Source: Bacteroidota bacterium (lineage in GTDB: Bacteria > Bacteroidota > Ignavibacteria > Kryptoniales > JAKASW01). From it: 16,536 nt of DNA. Location of the stretch: the NCBI GenBank assembly GCA_021789755.1, contig JAJYJD010000049.1:1-16536 (forward strand). The letters are read 5' to 3'. Made by a program: the position numbers and the translations under genes. Position 1 is the first letter of the stretch. Each line of letters begins with the position of its first letter. The notes beneath the pieces are model-generated. The model saw only the letters and a list, made by a program, of their open reading frames with translations, did no database searches and was not told the DNA's origin. This document shows positions 1 to 7,018 of this stretch, in pieces.

Positions 1-299
1 CGACAAACCAGTTCCTTCAATACGATGAAGAGAAGGGCTTCGATATCGTAGACGAACTGGAGAAGATAGCCGGCAATCACAAGGCGACTATCACGCAGGC
101 GGCGTTGAATTACCTCCTCAGAAAACCCGGAGTCACTTCGGTCATCATCGGTGCAAAGAAGATAGAACAGCTGACTGACAATCTGAAGACGACCGATTGG
201 GAGATGACCCCCGAAGAGGTGGCGCGACTTGACGAACTCAGCAAGCCGCCGCGTGTCTACCCATACTGGATGCTCGAAAGATTGTCGCAGGACAGATAA
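1..299 (+). CDS. aldo/keto reductase, C-terminal part (5' end outside window)
   Basis: The reading frame is already open at base 3 and runs to TAA at 297-299, giving about 98 C-terminal residues. Visible are the stretch TQAALNYLLRKPGVTSVIIG and then 'KKIEQLTDNL'. This is the late (alpha/beta)8-barrel segment of aldo/keto reductases, where the loop after 'IIGA' and the following helix bind the 2'-phosphate side of NADPH. The tail 'PPRVYPYWMLERL' is typical of the AKR group that resembles AKR11 and YajO. The catalytic Asp/Tyr/Lys/His lie upstream and cannot be checked. The protein is presumably cytoplasmic and NAD(P)H-dependent, with unknown substrate. It differs clearly in sequence from the two complete aldo/keto reductases further along, so it is not a recent copy of them. 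A repeat-bearing gap of about 150 bp separates it from the SDR gene. Confidence 0.9.
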   Translation, partial: TNQFLQYDEEKGFDIVDELEKIAGNHKATITQAALNYLLRKPGVTSVIIGAKKIEQLTDNLKTTDWEMTPEEVARLDELSKPPRVYPYWMLERLSQDR

Positions 300-317
300 A
301 CCCGAGAGATGAATTGG

Positions 318-420
318 AACACGGATCGCACGGATAAAATGGATTTTCACGGATTTAAGAAAGATGAAAATACGGGTCGGTGGAAATCCGTGCATTTCCG
401 TGTTATCAGTGTGTCATTTT
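318..420. repeat. dispersed intergenic repeat with CACGGAT units in opposed orientation
   Basis: Three CACGGAT units occur in the left half (320-326, 329-335, 348-354). The reverse-complement type units ATCCGTG (386-392) and TTCCGTG (396-402) occur in the right half, so the whole forms an imperfect long hairpin. The right arm contains CCGTGTTATC followed by a GTGT step, and the same string recurs at 10129-10138. It is non-coding and lies just upstream of the SDR start. It is probably one member of a genome-wide repeat family. Function is unknown. Confidence 0.6.
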
Positions 421-451
421 CTCGCCATGCAATCATGGAGACAAACTGGAC

Positions 452-1189
452 ATGAAGCTCGAAGACAAGGTTGCAATCGTAACCGGTGGCGGCCGCGGGA
501 TCGGAAGAGCAATTGCCGAAACGTTCGCGAAAGAAGGAGCGAGAGTCATCGTCACGGCAGCAAGACAGAAGAATGAAATAGAAAAGGTCGCGTCGCAAAT
601 CGGTGGGACTGCCATTCTTGCCGATGTTGCCGTCAAGAACGATGTACAGAGGCTCGTCGATTGTGTCATTTCCGAGTTCGGCCGGATCGACATACTCGTC
701 AACAACGCAGGACGCGGGATGAAATACGTCAACGACAATTTCATGACGAAACCGAAGCCTTTTTGGGAAGCGGACCCCGATGCATGGCGGATGGTGATCG
801 ACACGAACGTCAACGGTGTTTTTCTCATGACTCGCGAGGTTATTCCGCACATGCTCAAGCGTGGATCCGGCAGGATAATCAACATCTCGATGAATTACGA
901 GACGATGAAGCGTAAAGGTTTCACGCCCTACGGGCCTTCAAAAGCCGCGCTTGAATCGATGAGCACAATCTGGGCACAGGAATTGGGCGGTACCGGAATT
1001 ACAATGAACGTCCTCCTCCCCGGCGGTGCCACCGACACCGGAATGATTCCGGATTCGTTTTCGCAATCTGAACGAAGCAAACTGATCGACCCGGCCGTGA
1101 TGGGGCCGCCCGCCGTCTACCTCGCATCCGATGAGGCGAAGAACGTAAACGGACAACGAATTGTTGCAATAGAATGGGTCACAAAATAG
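452..1189 (+). CDS. short-chain dehydrogenase/reductase (SDR), 245 aa
   Basis: This is a classical SDR fold oxidoreductase using NAD(P)H and acting in the cytoplasm, with unknown substrate. The glycine-rich cofactor motif TGGGRGIG is at residues 11-18 and NNAG at 84-87. The catalytic set is complete: N119 (TNVNG), S146, Y160 and K164 (YGPSK). The length of about 245 residues is normal for the classical family. The frame stays open upstream to an ATG at 380, but that extension lies partly in the dispersed repeat and is Cys-rich with no family resemblance. I therefore place the start at 452, where the protein begins MKLEDKVAIVTG and a GGAG lies 11 nt upstream. The C-terminus ends in 'NGQRIVAIEWVTK', where the usual glycine-rich 'DGG' segment is altered. 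The next aldo/keto reductase starts 45 nt downstream on the same strand, which suggests a shared transcript. Confidence 0.92.
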   Translation: MKLEDKVAIVTGGGRGIGRAIAETFAKEGARVIVTAARQKNEIEKVASQIGGTAILADVAVKNDVQRLVDCVISEFGRIDILVNNAGRGMKYVNDNFMTKPKPFWEADPDAWRMVIDTNVNGVFLMTREVIPHMLKRGSGRIINISMNYETMKRKGFTPYGPSKAALESMSTIWAQELGGTGITMNVLLPGGATDTGMIPDSFSQSERSKLIDPAVMGPPAVYLASDEAKNVNGQRIVAIEWVTK

Positions 1190-1234
1190 TTCAAAACGAA
1201 GAGTTTCATCTTTGATATTGAAAGGAAAGAGATA

Positions 1235-2221
1235 ATGGAACAACGACAGCTTGGTAGAACAGGATTGAAGGTATCTGCGCTCGGACTCGGCTGCATGGGG
1301 ATGTCTGAATTCTATGGGCCGAAAAACGACGAGGAGTCGACAAGAACGATTCACCGGGCAATCGAGCTCGGCGTAACATTCTTCGACACGGCCGATATGT
1401 ACGGCCCATTCATCAACGAACAACTTGTCGGAAAGGCTTTGAAGCCGCACCGTGACAAAGTGGTGATTGCCACGAAGTTCGGGAACGTCCGAGGTCCGAA
1501 CGGGGAACGTCTGGGCGTAAGCGGAAAGCCGGAATATGTCCGCCGGGCGTGCGAAGCCAGTCTCAAGAGACTCGGCGTCGACACGATAGACCTTTATTAT
1601 CAGCACCGCGTGGACCCCAACACGCCTATCGAAGACACGATCGGCGCCATGGCAAAACTCGTCGAGGAAGGGAAAGTGAGATTTCTCGGAATGTCGGAAG
1701 CGTCCGCGGCAACGCTCCGCAGGGCGAATAAGGTGCATCAGATCAGCGCCCTCCAAACGGAGTATTCACTGTGGACACGCGATGTCGAAAGCGAGATTCT
1801 GAAAACGTGCAGAGAGCTCGGGATCGGATTTGTCCCGTATAGTCCGCTCGGAAGAGGCTTTCTCACGGGTGCCATCAAGAAGCTGGATGTCCTGGATCAG
1901 GCGGACTTCCGGCGTCAGAACCCGCGCTTCCAGGGTGAGAACATGGAGAAGAATTTGAGACTTGTCGCTGAGATCGAGAAGCTTGCCGGCGAAAAGAAAT
2001 GCACCCCGGCGCAGCTCGCTCTGGCGTGGGTCCTCGCGCAGGGAAATGACGTCGTTCCTATACCGGGCACCAAGCGAATCAAATATCTCGAGGAGAACGT
2101 CGCCGCCGCGAGCGTAAAGTTGACACCGGAAGATCTTAAGAGGATCGACAGAGTTGCGCCTGCGGGCGTTGCGGCTGGTCTCCGATATCCCGAAGCAGCA
2201 ATGAAGTCGGTGAATATCTAA
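1235..2221 (+). CDS. aldo/keto reductase, 328 aa (copy 1)
   Basis: This is a full-length NAD(P)H-dependent aldo/keto reductase that reduces or oxidises carbonyl/alcohol groups; the substrate is unknown. The N-terminus 'LGRTGLKVSALGLGCMGMS' is the family's first barrel strand. The catalytic tetrad is present: D51 and Y56 (FFDTADMYG), K81 (ATKFG) and H124 (YYQHRVDP). Cofactor-binding segments follow late in the barrel ('YSPLGRGFLTG', 'PIPGTKRIKYLEEN'). The GMS-N-terminus and 'YYQHRVDP' place it near the AKR13/YakC-like group. A purine-rich site containing AGGAAAG sits about 10 nt before the ATG at 1235. It is followed by a repeat-bearing gap and a methyltransferase gene. It aligns without gaps over all 328 residues to the gene at 4037-5023, so the two are paralogues by duplication. 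Confidence 0.95.
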   Translation: MEQRQLGRTGLKVSALGLGCMGMSEFYGPKNDEESTRTIHRAIELGVTFFDTADMYGPFINEQLVGKALKPHRDKVVIATKFGNVRGPNGERLGVSGKPEYVRRACEASLKRLGVDTIDLYYQHRVDPNTPIEDTIGAMAKLVEEGKVRFLGMSEASAATLRRANKVHQISALQTEYSLWTRDVESEILKTCRELGIGFVPYSPLGRGFLTGAIKKLDVLDQADFRRQNPRFQGENMEKNLRLVAEIEKLAGEKKCTPAQLALAWVLAQGNDVVPIPGTKRIKYLEENVAAASVKLTPEDLKRIDRVAPAGVAAGLRYPEAAMKSVNI

Positions 2222-2344
2222 TCTGGAAGTCAAAGGTCACGATTCAAAAATTAAAAATGAAACCCGATCGATACGTTTTCGCGGGCTTTCGCTTTTGAGA
2301 GGTGGTTTTAACTTTTGACATTTGAATTTTGACTCAGCAGGGAA
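2222..2344. repeat. AT-rich intergenic repeat with opposed TCAAAA / TTTTGA heptads (copy 1)
   Basis: The left side has CAAAGGTCACGATTCAAAA and the right side has tandem 7-bp steps of the form ACTTTTG-ACATTTG-AATTTTG. The two halves are roughly reverse complements, so the spacer could fold into a long imperfect hairpin. The gap at 3887-4036 has the same architecture and shares CAAAGGT...ATTCAAAA on the left and the TTTTGAC heptads on the right. It is non-coding. Confidence 0.55.
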
Positions 2345-2977
2345 ATGGAGCCAATAACCAAACATAATGAGCTGAACAAGAAGAAGTGGGACAAGTGGGC
2401 AGGATCTCTTGACGGAAACAACTGGAGATACGAGTTCCTCCGCGACGGGCAAAGAAAAGTCGTTTCGCTGCTGAATCTCAAAGAGAATATGAGTTTTCTC
2501 GACATAGGCTGCGGTACAGGCTGGGCCGTGAATCTTGCCGCGCAATCCATTAATGATGCAGGCATGTTCTACGGGATCGACCTCTCCTCAAAAATGATCG
2601 AGAAGGCAAGAGAAAACTTCGCAGGAAAGGAACACTTCCACTTTGTCCAGGCGGATTCCCGGTCGATCCCGCTTGAGAGCGGATTCTTCGATGTAATAAT
2701 ATGCACGCACTCGTTCCATCACTACCTGGACCCCGAGAAGGTCATGAATGAAATTCACCGGCTCCTGAAATCCGGCGGCAAGGTTTATATACTCGATCCG
2801 ACTACCGATACATTGTTCGGTAAACTGGTCGACAAGATTGTCAAGATGTTTGAACCGGAGCACGTGAGAATGTACAGCACGCGAGAGTTCAAAGCGATGT
2901 TTGCCGGTGCCGGGTTAACGTACATTTGTACCGAGATAGTGAAATCTTTCGACAAAATTCACATCGCGGAAAAATAG
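2345..2977 (+). CDS. class I SAM-dependent methyltransferase, 210 aa
   Basis: This cytoplasmic Rossmann-fold methyltransferase resembles the UbiE/Methyltransf_11 group. Motif I is FLDIGCGTG at residues 51-59, with the acidic ribose-binding residue at D79 (YGIDLSSKM). The strand-4 motif is FFDVIICTHSFHHYLDP at about 114-130, followed by 'EIHRLLKSGGKVYILDP', the usual post-motif III region. The acceptor substrate cannot be told from sequence: small molecule, lipid or quinone are all possible. The start at 2345 has its purine run (AGGGA) almost touching the ATG, so translation initiation may be weak. No better in-frame start exists before motif I. It lies between the two aldo/keto reductase paralogues, all on the same strand, but the repeat-filled gaps argue against a tight operon. 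Confidence 0.88.
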   Translation: MEPITKHNELNKKKWDKWAGSLDGNNWRYEFLRDGQRKVVSLLNLKENMSFLDIGCGTGWAVNLAAQSINDAGMFYGIDLSSKMIEKARENFAGKEHFHFVQADSRSIPLESGFFDVIICTHSFHHYLDPEKVMNEIHRLLKSGGKVYILDPTTDTLFGKLVDKIVKMFEPEHVRMYSTREFKAMFAGAGLTYICTEIVKSFDKIHIAEK

Positions 2978-3142
2978 AGACAAATGCCGTGAGGGAGTTC
3001 TGTCGCCGGACACAATCCCTCGCAGTTTGGGCAGTTGCGCCGGTCGTTCAGCGTAAATCGCGTTCGACGAACGAGACACTGGGACCTCAGCTGTCGTCTC
3101 CTCGTTTTCAGATTGAGTGAAAGCGAACCAGATCATTAAAGA

Positions 3143-3886
3143 ATGAAGCGCAAAATAATTCTCGCCGCGGTTATTCTTCTGCTATCGGCGACCGTAGAAA
3201 CGTTCGCCGGCCCGCCGTTCCGCACAGACGATCCGGTCCCGGTGCCGTACATGCATGGAGAGCTATACTTTTTCTCTTCGGGCGTTGTCGATGGAACAGG
3301 GACGAGTGGCGTGGGCCCGGCGGTCGAATTCAACTATGGCATTTTTCCGAACACCCAGTTTCACGTTGTTGCTCCGATGGCATTTGACGCGCCGAAACGA
3401 GCGGCTTCATACGCGGGCTACGGTGACACCGAGATCGGAGTTAAGTATCGCTTCGTGGAGCAATCCGGGCTCATACCCGACATCGGAGTATTTCCTCTTG
3501 TTGAAATCCCGACCGGTAGCGCTGCAAAAGGGCTTGGCAGCGGCAGGACGCAGCTCTACGTTCCGCTCTGGTTGCAGAAGGACATCGGTAACTGGACTAT
3601 CTACGGCGGCGATGGCTACTGGTTCAATCCTGGTGCGGGAAACAGGAATTGGGATTTCTCGGGAGTCCTCGTCCAGTATAATTTCAGCGATGCATTTTTT
3701 CTTGGTGCCGAGATTTTCCACCAGACCGCTTCGACGGTCGTTGCCGCGGGTTATACCGGAATACACCTTGGAGGAAGCATCCCTGTAGCAAGAGATTACC
3801 AGATACTGTTATCCGGTGACGCCGGGAATGGCATTACTTCCTACAAGCACTTTGGTTATTATCTAGGGTTGTACCATACGTTCTGA
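3143..3886 (+). CDS. secreted outer-membrane beta-barrel protein, 247 aa
   Basis: A Sec signal peptide is clear: basic 'MKRK', a hydrophobic core to about residue 18, and cleavage near 'TFAG'. The rest alternates polar and aromatic residues in short strands, is rich in Gly, Tyr and Phe, and ends 'YYLGLYHTF'. A terminal Phe is the typical recognition end of an outer-membrane barrel. The N-terminal 'PFRTDDPVPVPYMHGELYFF' and the following 'EFNYGIFPNTQFHVVAPM' resemble the family often annotated as phenol-degradation MetA-like or transporter-like outer-membrane proteins (PF13557-type). I infer a small passive channel or solute-specific pore, with no evidence for the substrate. The Shine-Dalgarno site is weak. 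It sits between the methyltransferase and the second aldo/keto reductase. Confidence 0.8.
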   Translation: MKRKIILAAVILLLSATVETFAGPPFRTDDPVPVPYMHGELYFFSSGVVDGTGTSGVGPAVEFNYGIFPNTQFHVVAPMAFDAPKRAASYAGYGDTEIGVKYRFVEQSGLIPDIGVFPLVEIPTGSAAKGLGSGRTQLYVPLWLQKDIGNWTIYGGDGYWFNPGAGNRNWDFSGVLVQYNFSDAFFLGAEIFHQTASTVVAAGYTGIHLGGSIPVARDYQILLSGDAGNGITSYKHFGYYLGLYHTF

Positions 3887-4036
3887 TATAAGCCAAAGGT
3901 TAGAATTCAAAAGTGCAAATTGGACAGTATTGCCGGCGCGTTTTGCCGATATTGAGCGGGTTTCACACCTTTTTTGACTTTTGACCTTTAATTTTGAATT
4001 TCTTAAGATTGAAGAAAAATCTCTCTGGAGAAGAAC
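3887..4036. repeat. AT-rich intergenic repeat with opposed heptads (copy 2)
   Basis: This is the second copy of the element described at 2222-2344. The left arm has CCAAAGGTTAGAATTCAAAA. The right arm has consecutive TTTTGAC / TTTTGAC / CTTTAA / TTTTGAA steps near 3974-4001. The central part is G+C-richer and differs between the copies. It ends just before the GGAG ribosome binding site (4027-4030) of the downstream reductase. Confidence 0.55.
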
Positions 4037-5023
4037 ATGAAGTATTGTGAATTAGGCAAGACCGGTTTGAAAGTTTCCGCCCTCGGCCTCGGCTGCATGG
4101 GAATGTCGCAGTCCTACGGCCAGGGAAACGATGAAGAGTCTATCGCTACGATTCATAGGGCTATTGAACTCGGGATCACATTTTTCGACACAGCCGACGT
4201 TTACGGAGCCGGCGCGAACGAAATCCTCGTCGGGAGAGCTTTGAAGCCTTTCCGGAAGAAGATGTTGATTGCGACGAAGTTCGGTAATGTCAGGACGAAG
4301 GACGGCAAAACGCTGGGGATCAACGGCAAACCCGAGTACGTACGTCAGGCGTGTGAAGCCAGCCTGAAACGTCTCGGCATCGAGACGATAGATCTCTACT
4401 ACCAGCACCGCGTCGATCCTGAGACACCGATCGAGGATACGATAGGAGCGATGTCGCGCCTCGTCGAAGAAGGAAAAATCAGGTTCATCGGGATGTCGGA
4501 AGCATCGGCAAAGACTATCAGGCGCGCCAACAAAGTCCACAAGATAACCGCCTTGCAGAGCGAATATTCTCTGTGGACACGCGATGTTGAAAGGGAGATT
4601 TTACCAACCTGCCGCGAACTCGGGATCGGCTTCGTGCCGTTCAGCCCGCTCGGCCGTGGATTCCTGACGGGACAAATAAAGGACAACAGCGGTTTCGGCG
4701 AAACGGATTTCAGGAAAGATAACCCACGGTTCGTGGGCGAGAATTTCAGGAAGAATGTCGAATTCGTCGGAAGAATCGAGCAGATCGCGGCAGAGAAGAA
4801 ATGCACTGCCGCCCAGCTTGCGCTGGCATGGGTAATCGCTCAGGGGAATGACATCGTACCGATTCCCGGTACGAAACGCAAAAAGTACCTGGAAGAGAAT
4901 ATCGCTGCGCTGGAGATGAAGCTGTCGAAAGATGACCTGGCTAAGATAAGCGAGATAGCTTCTCCGGGTGTTGCCGCCGGCGCGCGCTACAACGATCAAA
5001 TGATGAAGGCAGTGGACAGGTAA
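4037..5023 (+). CDS. aldo/keto reductase, 328 aa (copy 2)
   Basis: This complete NAD(P)H-dependent aldo/keto reductase has the tetrad D51, Y56 (FFDTADVYG), K81 (ATKFG) and H124 (YYQHRVDP). A GGAG lies 6 nt before the ATG. It is the same length as the gene at 1235-2221 and aligns without gaps. The two look about 70% identical by eye, with identical stretches such as 'LKVSALGLGCMGMS' and 'PEYVR.ACEASLKRLG'. Differences gather in substrate-loop regions, for example FYGPK against SYGQG near residue 26, and the segment after 'RGFLTG'. The two copies may therefore have drifted in specificity. The gene ends 23 bp before a strong hairpin terminator shared with the convergent gene on the other strand. 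Confidence 0.95.
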   Translation: MKYCELGKTGLKVSALGLGCMGMSQSYGQGNDEESIATIHRAIELGITFFDTADVYGAGANEILVGRALKPFRKKMLIATKFGNVRTKDGKTLGINGKPEYVRQACEASLKRLGIETIDLYYQHRVDPETPIEDTIGAMSRLVEEGKIRFIGMSEASAKTIRRANKVHKITALQSEYSLWTRDVEREILPTCRELGIGFVPFSPLGRGFLTGQIKDNSGFGETDFRKDNPRFVGENFRKNVEFVGRIEQIAAEKKCTAAQLALAWVIAQGNDIVPIPGTKRKKYLEENIAALEMKLSKDDLAKISEIASPGVAAGARYNDQMMKAVDR

Positions 5024-5046
5024 GAAGAGCCTGTAACAGAAAAACA

Positions 5047-5072
5047 AAACGGCGGACCTAAGTCCGCCGTTT
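5047..5072. terminator. bidirectional hairpin terminator between convergent genes
   Basis: A perfect 11-bp stem, AAACGGCGGAC / GTCCGCCGTTT, encloses a 4-nt loop (CTAA). A-rich sequence on the left and T-rich on the right give a U-tract in either direction. It lies between the stop of the + strand reductase (5023) and the stop of the - strand coiled-coil gene (5103), so it can end both transcripts. Confidence 0.85.
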
Positions 5073-5102
5073 CCGTTTCAGCATTTAATGATGGAAGGTT
5101 GT

Positions 5103-6389
5103 CTACGGATTTTGCGGGGGTGACTGCTGGGGCGTCTTCCTCTTTTTTCTAAGGACAAGAGCAATGACCACCAAAATCACTACGATGATCAGAATATACC
5201 AGATCGTATAAGACGGCGACGCTGCGTTTTCCCACGCAGTGAGTCTGGTCTGAATTTGAGTCTGCTGGTCCTTGGTAATGATTCCCTGGTCAACAAGCAT
5301 CGGCATCCACTGTGAACCCACGCTCGGCTTCCAGACGTCGTCAAGGAAATGTTTCAGCTTGTTTGCCTTGTCGGTGTTCGATGCGTTCGGATCGCCGCCC
5401 TGGGTTTGGAGGTACTGGCTCAGGTTCGCTACGAACTCGTCCGCGTTGTGGAACGGCTGGACCGGGATCTGTTTGCCCGAGAATTCTGAGTTCAGTCCTG
5501 CCCAGAGGGTCGAATCGGCTTTCCTCCCCCAGACGGCGATTGCCGTATCTATCGCCGCGATTTGTTTTCCGCGCTCCTTCGCCCCGACGTAAATCGCCGC
5601 AAGCTTCGGACCGACTCCCTTCCAGTACGAGCCGAACTGCTTCTGTTCCTTCACCATCGAGATGAGGTCTTTGCCGGTCAGCTGAGTCGATTCCAGGAAT
5701 TTTGTATTCTGCTTTGCCGCCTGGAGAATGTTTCCTACGATGTTGCGGCTCTCCACTTTTCGAATCAGCAAACCCTTCTGCTGCTCGGGGAGCCCTTGCA
5801 CATTTTTGTCGTATTGCATGAACATGCTGTCGGCCATGGCGAAGATCGCAGCGTCGCGCGCCCTCAGTCCTGCGCGAAGTCTCGAGATGATCCTGTTCAG
5901 GGAATCTACAACCTGCTTGTTTTTCTCGACGGCCCTCGACATAACATCCAGCGAGGCCATCAGCTTGTCGTTCTCGCTTGTCAGGCTGTCGACTTTCCCC
6001 GAGAGGGTGCGTACCTGGAGTTCAAGATCTGTGATCCTCGCAACCTGCGTTTCGATCAGGCCAAGCTTATCCTGGGCGTAACTCAGATCACCGTTAACGC
6101 TCGCGATCATATCGTCATACTTGTCGGGGTACAGCGACTTGTTGAGAAGGACTGTATCTCCTGCAAATTCTTTTTCGAGCTCGGTAATGTTGGCATTGAT
6201 GTCGGCGCAGTCCTGCACCGTCTTTGCCTCCCTGATTGCCTCCTTGATTGCCTTGTACTTGGCCTGGAAAGATTTGACTGTTTCATAGTCGGATCTCTGC
6301 TGAGCTGCGGCCGTGGCAAGAAAGCCCAGCACGAGGACTACCGTGATGCTTCTTGTCATCGTGCCTATTGAATTTACAAGCGTTCTCAT
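5103..6389 (-). CDS. periplasmic coiled-coil protein with C-terminal membrane anchor, 428 aa
   Basis: I recognise no family. Order of parts: signal peptide (residues 1-30, core 'ITVVLVLGFLATAAAQ'); helical region; heptad-rich coiled coil at about 105-175 ('LELQVRTLSGKVDSLTSEN'); mixed helical domain at about 180-390 rich in Gln and Lys; one transmembrane helix at 396-413; then 'RKKRK' and a Pro/Gln tail. This suggests a type I topology, with the body in the periplasm and the short tail in the cytoplasm. The start at 6389 is set by a GAGGAGGAG site 5 nt upstream (6395-6403). A second ATG at 6359 would leave a tidier signal peptide. The ATG overlaps the lipoprotein's TGA by four bases (ATGA), so translation is probably coupled. 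The frame remains open a further 405 bases upstream, but that part only shadows the lipoprotein gene. Confidence 0.8.
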   Translation of the reverse strand: MRTLVNSIGTMTRSITVVLVLGFLATAAAQQRSDYETVKSFQAKYKAIKEAIREAKTVQDCADINANITELEKEFAGDTVLLNKSLYPDKYDDMIASVNGDLSYAQDKLGLIETQVARITDLELQVRTLSGKVDSLTSENDKLMASLDVMSRAVEKNKQVVDSLNRIISRLRAGLRARDAAIFAMADSMFMQYDKNVQGLPEQQKGLLIRKVESRNIVGNILQAAKQNTKFLESTQLTGKDLISMVKEQKQFGSYWKGVGPKLAAIYVGAKERGKQIAAIDTAIAVWGRKADSTLWAGLNSEFSGKQIPVQPFHNADEFVANLSQYLQTQGGDPNASNTDKANKLKHFLDDVWKPSVGSQWMPMLVDQGIITKDQQTQIQTRLTAWENAASPSYTIWYILIIVVILVVIALVLRKKRKTPQQSPPQNP

Positions 6390-6844
6390 TTCTTCTCCTC
6401 CTCGTGAATTCCGTCTTTGGTAAGCATGATCGGCTTGTCGTTCCCGTTGATCAATTCGATGTAAGGGGTCCTCTGATTGAAGGCAGGCGAGGTGAGGCCC
6501 TCCTTCGACACCGGAACTGCTTTCTCGAGAACAAGACCTCCGTCGCCCTGCGAAAACACGTAGACGTTCTTGAACTTCGGGCCGGTTATATAGTAGTATC
6601 CCTCTATGTCCCGGATTAACCGGATCGTGCGGTTGCTTACATTGACAGAATCTTTGAACTCGGTGTACATCAATGGCTTGATGCTGAACGATAGGCTGTA
6701 CCGATCCTCCTGCACCATCCCGCGCGAGTCGGACTTCAGTTCGTCCTCGATCGGCCACGAGAAGTCTGCCGGTTTCAACATCAACGGCGAGCATCCGGCA
6801 GCAAGGGTCGCCAGAAAAACAAAGAAGATACCAGATAATTTCAT
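6386..6844 (-). CDS. small lipoprotein, 152 aa
   Basis: This is a lipoprotein with signal 'MKLSGIFFVFLATLAAGC' and lipobox LAAGC, with the lipidated Cys at residue 18. The residues after Cys are SPLML, with no Asp at +2, compatible with outer-membrane sorting. The mature part is about 135 residues with alternating strand character and no enzymatic motif I can name. I choose the ATG at 6844, because AGGAG lies 6 nt before it. An upstream in-frame ATG at 6871 adds nine residues, has no such site, and would bury the signal sequence. It is the first gene of a two-gene unit with the coiled-coil membrane protein, overlapping it by ATGA. The pair probably forms one envelope complex, which is inference from the coupling. 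Confidence 0.85.
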   Translation of the reverse strand: MKLSGIFFVFLATLAAGCSPLMLKPADFSWPIEDELKSDSRGMVQEDRYSLSFSIKPLMYTEFKDSVNVSNRTIRLIRDIEGYYYITGPKFKNVYVFSQGDGGLVLEKAVPVSKEGLTSPAFNQRTPYIELINGNDKPIMLTKDGIHEEEKK

Positions 6845-7018
6845 ACGCACTCCTTTTATGATTTGGAACAACTTTTAAGCGCTAACCCGGACTGAGAAAT
6901 GTAGAAAAGGGGGAAGTCGAATGCAAGCGAACAGCGTGAATCTGTCTATTTGGGCTTCAAGTGAACCTCTGTAAAGAAGATGTGCTCCGGATTCGACTTT
7001 CGGGCCTATATGACGGAT

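Noticed and set aside
380..451. 24-residue N-terminal extension of the SDR
   Set aside because: It overlaps the dispersed repeat, has Cys-rich sequence unlike any SDR N-terminus, and the ATG at 452 has a better-placed ribosome binding site.
938..1756. 272-codon - strand frame opposite the SDR and first reductase
   Set aside because: It spans two well-supported + strand genes, is Arg/His/Cys-rich, and has no family motif.
2926..3120. 64-codon + strand frame across the methyltransferase end and spacer
   Set aside because: Starts inside the methyltransferase in another frame, with low-complexity basic sequence and no ribosome binding site. The spacer 2978-3142 holds only a weak GAGGGA/TCCCTC pairing.
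5562..6371. 269-codon + strand frame opposite the coiled-coil gene
   Set aside because: It is a mirror of a real gene; no ribosome binding site and no domain signature.
6390..6794. 135-residue N-terminal extension of the coiled-coil protein
   Set aside because: It is antisense-free but out of frame over the lipoprotein gene, low in hydrophobic order and Arg/His-rich; the strong ribosome binding site and signal peptide are at 6389.
6914..6999. 9-bp inverted repeat AAGTCGAAT / ATTCGACTT between the lipoprotein promoter region and the endonuclease stop
   Set aside because: The arms are 68 bp apart with no shared structure and no copies elsewhere in the window, so it could be chance.
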